8,198 nucleotides of DNA. Source: an archaeon. Its GTDB lineage: Archaea; Asgardarchaeota; Hermodarchaeia; Hermodarchaeales; Hermodarchaeaceae. The stretch is taken from contig JABXGS010000188.1 in the NCBI GenBank assembly GCA_016550425.1, positions 1 to 8,198 of the forward strand. The letters are read 5' to 3'. Below are positions 5,583-8,198 of this stretch, piece after piece. Within the stretch, counting starts at the first letter, position 1. Every line of letters starts with the position of its first letter. The notes beneath the pieces were generated by a model. That model was not told where the DNA came from. It did no database searches and was given only the letters and a program-made list of their open reading frames with translations. A program made the position numbers and the translations under genes.

Positions 5583-6902
5583 ATGCCAAAATATGAACCC
5601 GAAGGATTAGCTACGCGAGAAAGTATTGATCCCGACGAATATGTAATCGCCACTTTCCATATCCGAACACAGGAGCCAGATTTACTTCACATAGTTGAAG
5701 GTCTCTCTATCGAACAAACCACCGGTACATGGATTCGTGTACCCCGTGAAACTGATGAAGTTCGTCGCCAATTTCTTGGAAAAACCCTGGGCTTCTATCG
5801 GACACCAGGTCCCGATTATACCAACATCATCGCCCAAATCGGTTTTCCCATGGCCAACTTTCTTCCCTCCGTCGCCCATCTCATGGCGGCTATCGCAGGC
5901 AACATTTTCTATGTGAAAAATACAGCCGTTCGCATTCTAGATGTTCAATTTCCCAAATCCTTTGCTGCCACCTTCAAAGGTCCCAAATTTGGTGTCGAAG
6001 GTGTCCGCGAGCTCCTCAAAGCCAAAGAACGACCATTAACACTCACCATGATTAAACCTTGTGTGGGGCTAGAAACCAAAGTATTTGCTGAGCAATGCTA
6101 TGAAAGTGCTGTTGGTGGAATCGATATTATTAAAGACGATGAACTAATGGAATCCCCCTGTAACTGCCTTTTAGAGGACCGCATCACAGCTGTTATGGAA
6201 GCAATCGATAAAGCCGAATCCGAAACTGGAGAAAAGACACTGTACACAATTAATATCTCAGACGACGGTCACCGTACATTGGAAAATGCAGAAAAAATGG
6301 TTGAAATGGGTGCAAATGCACTACATGTCAACTTCCTCGCCACAGGCTTCACTATTCTGCGCGATGTTGCCGAAGATCCCTCTATAAAGGTCCCTGTCCT
6401 CGCTCATCCCGCTGGCGCAGGAATGTGGTATCGTGGCTTCCACGGCTTCAACTATCCCACCATCGCAAAATTTGTCCGGCTCTGCGGAGGCGATATGTAT
6501 ATTCTCCCCACGAGCCATGGCAAACTCTTCATGCCCTACTTCGATGAAATCACCTCTGCACTCAACTCCCGCGCACCTTTCTACCACATTAAAGCCAACT
6601 GGCCCATTGTTGGAGGGGGCGTATACCCCGGAATGATTCCAGTGAACCTTCACGAGCTAGGCACCGATATCATACTCGGAGCTGGTGGTGGTGTGCATGC
6701 TCATCCTAATGGTTCTATTGATGGAGCCAAAGCCATGCGTCAAGCCGTTGATCTTTACATGCAGGGTGGGAATTTTGAAGAAATCCCCAAGGACATGAAA
6801 GAGCTACAACTAGCTGTCGAAAAATGGGGTACTTATCTGAAACCCCACGTTGAAAGTTTCACAACAGAAATACAACCTGAATTCGGATGGGATGGCTGCT
6901 AA
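5583..6902 (+). CDS. RuBisCO-like protein (Form IV type), large-subunit fold
   Basis: 439 residues with full RuBisCO large-subunit architecture: an N-terminal domain (about 1-135) and a C-terminal barrel. Spinach-numbered residues retained: Glu60 (E44), Thr65-Trp66 (49-50), Asn123 (N107), Lys175 (K158), the carbamylated Lys201 with Asp203/Glu204 (K184, D186, E187 in GGIDIIKDDE), His294 (H275), Lys334 (K314), and the phosphate-binding glycines (345-346 and 368-370). Replaced: Lys177 by Cys160, Arg295 by Pro276 (HPAG for HRAx), His327 by Ile307, Glu336 by Phe316 and Ser379 by Gly344. The metal site survives but carboxylation residues do not, so bisphosphate carboxylation is unlikely. Known RuBisCO-like proteins act as 2,3-diketo-5-methylthiopentyl-1-P enolase, 5-methylthioribulose-1-P isomerase, or apiose-pathway decarboxylases/transcarboxylases. 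Which, if any, applies is not shown. Proline codons are mainly CCC, unlike the neighbours. It sits alone between its own promoter region and terminator. Confidence 0.88.
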   Translation: MPKYEPEGLATRESIDPDEYVIATFHIRTQEPDLLHIVEGLSIEQTTGTWIRVPRETDEVRRQFLGKTLGFYRTPGPDYTNIIAQIGFPMANFLPSVAHLMAAIAGNIFYVKNTAVRILDVQFPKSFAATFKGPKFGVEGVRELLKAKERPLTLTMIKPCVGLETKVFAEQCYESAVGGIDIIKDDELMESPCNCLLEDRITAVMEAIDKAESETGEKTLYTINISDDGHRTLENAEKMVEMGANALHVNFLATGFTILRDVAEDPSIKVPVLAHPAGAGMWYRGFHGFNYPTIAKFVRLCGGDMYILPTSHGKLFMPYFDEITSALNSRAPFYHIKANWPIVGGGVYPGMIPVNLHELGTDIILGAGGGVHAHPNGSIDGAKAMRQAVDLYMQGGNFEEIPKDMKELQLAVEKWGTYLKPHVESFTTEIQPEFGWDGC

Positions 6903-6940
6903 GCCATCTCCCGTTTTGCTATAACACTCCAATAGAATTA

Positions 6941-6990
6941 GACAAGCAGGCTAATGATCTAATTGGATCTGCTTGTCCTTATTTTATTTT
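6941..6990 (+). terminator. Hairpin plus T-rich terminator after the RuBisCO-like gene
   Basis: GACAAGCAG (6941-6949) and CTGCTTGTC (6969-6977) form a perfect 9-bp stem with a 19-base loop, followed by CTTATTTTATTTT. It starts 38 bases after the stop codon and lies between convergent genes. In archaea the T-rich tract alone can terminate, so the hairpin may also protect the 3' end. On the other strand the stem is not followed by a T run, so it mainly serves the plus strand. Confidence 0.7.
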
Positions 6991-7017
6991 AATTACAAAG
7001 TGTAGCAGCCTTTAGTT

Positions 7018-8190
7018 TTAATCGCTAGGTGAGATTTTCTCTAAGGCTTGACGTGCATGATATTGACACGTCATTAGGTTATCGTCCATCATTTTTACAA
7101 GAGCTGGTGCCGCTTCTCTGGCAAGCTCTCCAAATTCGCCCAAAAGACGTGCGGCCATAACGCGAGTTACTGGATCGCGATTTGAGGTCTGCTTTATTAG
7201 GCTAGGGATAATACCTGGAACATCCTTAATTATCTCTTCTAACAGATTGAAGCTATCACGGCGAATGAACGGTTCTGCTTTTCGTTGAGGTAGATTGCGA
7301 ACTAATGCTTCTGCAATTGTAACAGATGATGCGTCTAAGCGATGTAGCGCTTGAGCTGCAATTAATCTTAACGCTGGATGGCGATGAGATAAAAAGCGAC
7401 TAATTACCAGTTCTACCTCCGTTGCTGGTTCACCAATGATTCCCAAAGTTTGCATGGCAAAAATGCCATTCATCGGATCTTTTTCCCTTATAGTATTAAT
7501 CAAGAAGTCCACAATGTCGTCATCAACAACACCTAAACGCGCTAGCCCGATTCTGCTGAAAAGTTTTAATTGCGTGTCCTCTGCGTCTTTCAACGATTTC
7601 ATTACGCTAATGGCTGCGTCGGATTTACTTCCAATCATACCTAAGGCAAAGGCTGCATCACGAGCAACCGACGGATCTGAATCCTGAAGAAGTGATATCA
7701 GTTTTGGAACCGCACTTTTTGCTTCCAATCCAAGTTTACCAAGGAGAAGCGCCGCATGCCCTCTAATCTCCGCAAGCTCATTGTCCAATAGTTCTGTGAC
7801 AGGTTCAACAACTGAAACCGCGTCTTTATCAAAGAATCGAAGGGTAATAAGGCTTGTTTCAACAACTTCTGGATTCATACTATGTAAGTCTGCTCGGATG
7901 TATGGAACACTTGCATCGCCAGCCATAAGAAGACGCAAGGTTGCTGTTTTCTTATCCTTTTCTCGACCAGTGTGCAATACCTGTGCGGCTTCACGGATTT
8001 CTTCATTGTTTAGTTCCTTTCGGCCTACATCCGCTTCTTCATAATCGACCATTTCTTCTAACGCATCATAGGGGTTGATATGGTCCGTCAATAAGTCTAA
8101 TCGCAATCGACCCGGCTTTCTTTGTCGGGATTGAGTGATAATACCCTGCAGCCAGATGAAAAAGCCTAGACTGACAATAATAACTCCCAC
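7018..8190 (-). CDS. Membrane-anchored HEAT-repeat protein, N-terminus probably outside window
   Basis: At least 390 residues. A hydrophobic helix (about 2-19 of the visible frame) is followed by a basic stretch (SRQRKPGRLR), an acidic linker (about 40-65), then a long alpha-helical array of about eight HEAT-like repeats (roughly 66-388). Typical repeat cores are EIRGHAALLLGKLG, SVARDAAFALGMIG, PALRLIAAQALHRL and PVTRVMAARLLGEFG, each with the Pro/Arg-Asp pattern of HEAT/PBS-lyase-type repeats. Such arrays are protein-interaction scaffolds; no catalytic motif is seen. The basic residues after the helix suggest that the repeats face the cytoplasm. A GTG at 8190 could be the start, but the frame stays open to the edge (Leu-Phe upstream, both hydrophobic), so the helix and gene probably begin further out. 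No functional link to the convergent RuBisCO-like gene is evident. Confidence 0.75.
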   Translation of the reverse strand: MGVIIVSLGFFIWLQGIITQSRQRKPGRLRLDLLTDHINPYDALEEMVDYEEADVGRKELNNEEIREAAQVLHTGREKDKKTATLRLLMAGDASVPYIRADLHSMNPEVVETSLITLRFFDKDAVSVVEPVTELLDNELAEIRGHAALLLGKLGLEAKSAVPKLISLLQDSDPSVARDAAFALGMIGSKSDAAISVMKSLKDAEDTQLKLFSRIGLARLGVVDDDIVDFLINTIREKDPMNGIFAMQTLGIIGEPATEVELVISRFLSHRHPALRLIAAQALHRLDASSVTIAEALVRNLPQRKAEPFIRRDSFNLLEEIIKDVPGIIPSLIKQTSNRDPVTRVMAARLLGEFGELAREAAPALVKMMDDNLMTCQYHARQALEKISPSD

Positions 8191-8198
8191 AAAAAGAA

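Noticed and set aside
5583..6902. Genuine carboxylating RuBisCO (Form III)
   Set aside because: Lys177, Arg295, His327, Glu336 and Ser379 equivalents are all replaced, which is not compatible with known carboxylases.

Overview
The window looks like a piece of an archaeal chromosome of moderate GC content. The pointers are a short DUF2116/COG4068-type zinc-ribbon protein with a C-terminal membrane helix (a mostly archaeal family), AT-rich TATA-like boxes close to start codons, weak or absent Shine-Dalgarno sites, and a RuBisCO-like protein. An Asgard or related mixed-heritage lineage is possible, because there is also a homologue of the lysosomal phospholipase B-like proteins. That lineage call is a guess; nothing here fixes the taxon.

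Layout, left to right: (1) 1-858 (+), the C-terminal part of a metallophosphoesterase whose start lies outside the window. (2) 900-2276 (-), a phospholipase B-like Ntn hydrolase, convergent with the first gene. (3) A 147-base divergent promoter region containing an 11-bp perfect inverted repeat that covers the ribosome-binding site of the next gene. (4) 2424-3518 (+), a GldA-type polyol dehydrogenase. (5) 3583-4932 (+), a class III PLP aminotransferase-fold enzyme, probably co-transcribed with it. (6) 4947-5192 (-), the zinc-ribbon membrane protein. (7) A 390-base AT-rich intergenic stretch carrying a GC-rich block that resembles the right end/omegaRNA tail of IS200/IS605-IS1341 elements, without any tnpB, followed by a likely promoter. 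(8) 5583-6902 (+), a RuBisCO-like protein (Form IV type). (9) A hairpin plus T-rich terminator. (10) 7018-8190 (-), a membrane-anchored HEAT-repeat protein running off the right edge.

How the genes may work together (inference): the divergent hydrolase and GldA-like genes, with a phosphoesterase beside them, could release and oxidise glycerol or a related polyol from acylated or phosphorylated compounds. The dehydrogenase, the aminotransferase-fold enzyme and the RuBisCO-like protein each keep their fold-defining catalytic residues but differ at substrate-contact positions. This suggests a local set of carbon-compound enzymes with unassigned substrates. The RuBisCO-like gene has its own promoter region, its own terminator and a different codon preference, so it is probably a separate transcription unit and may be highly expressed or acquired.
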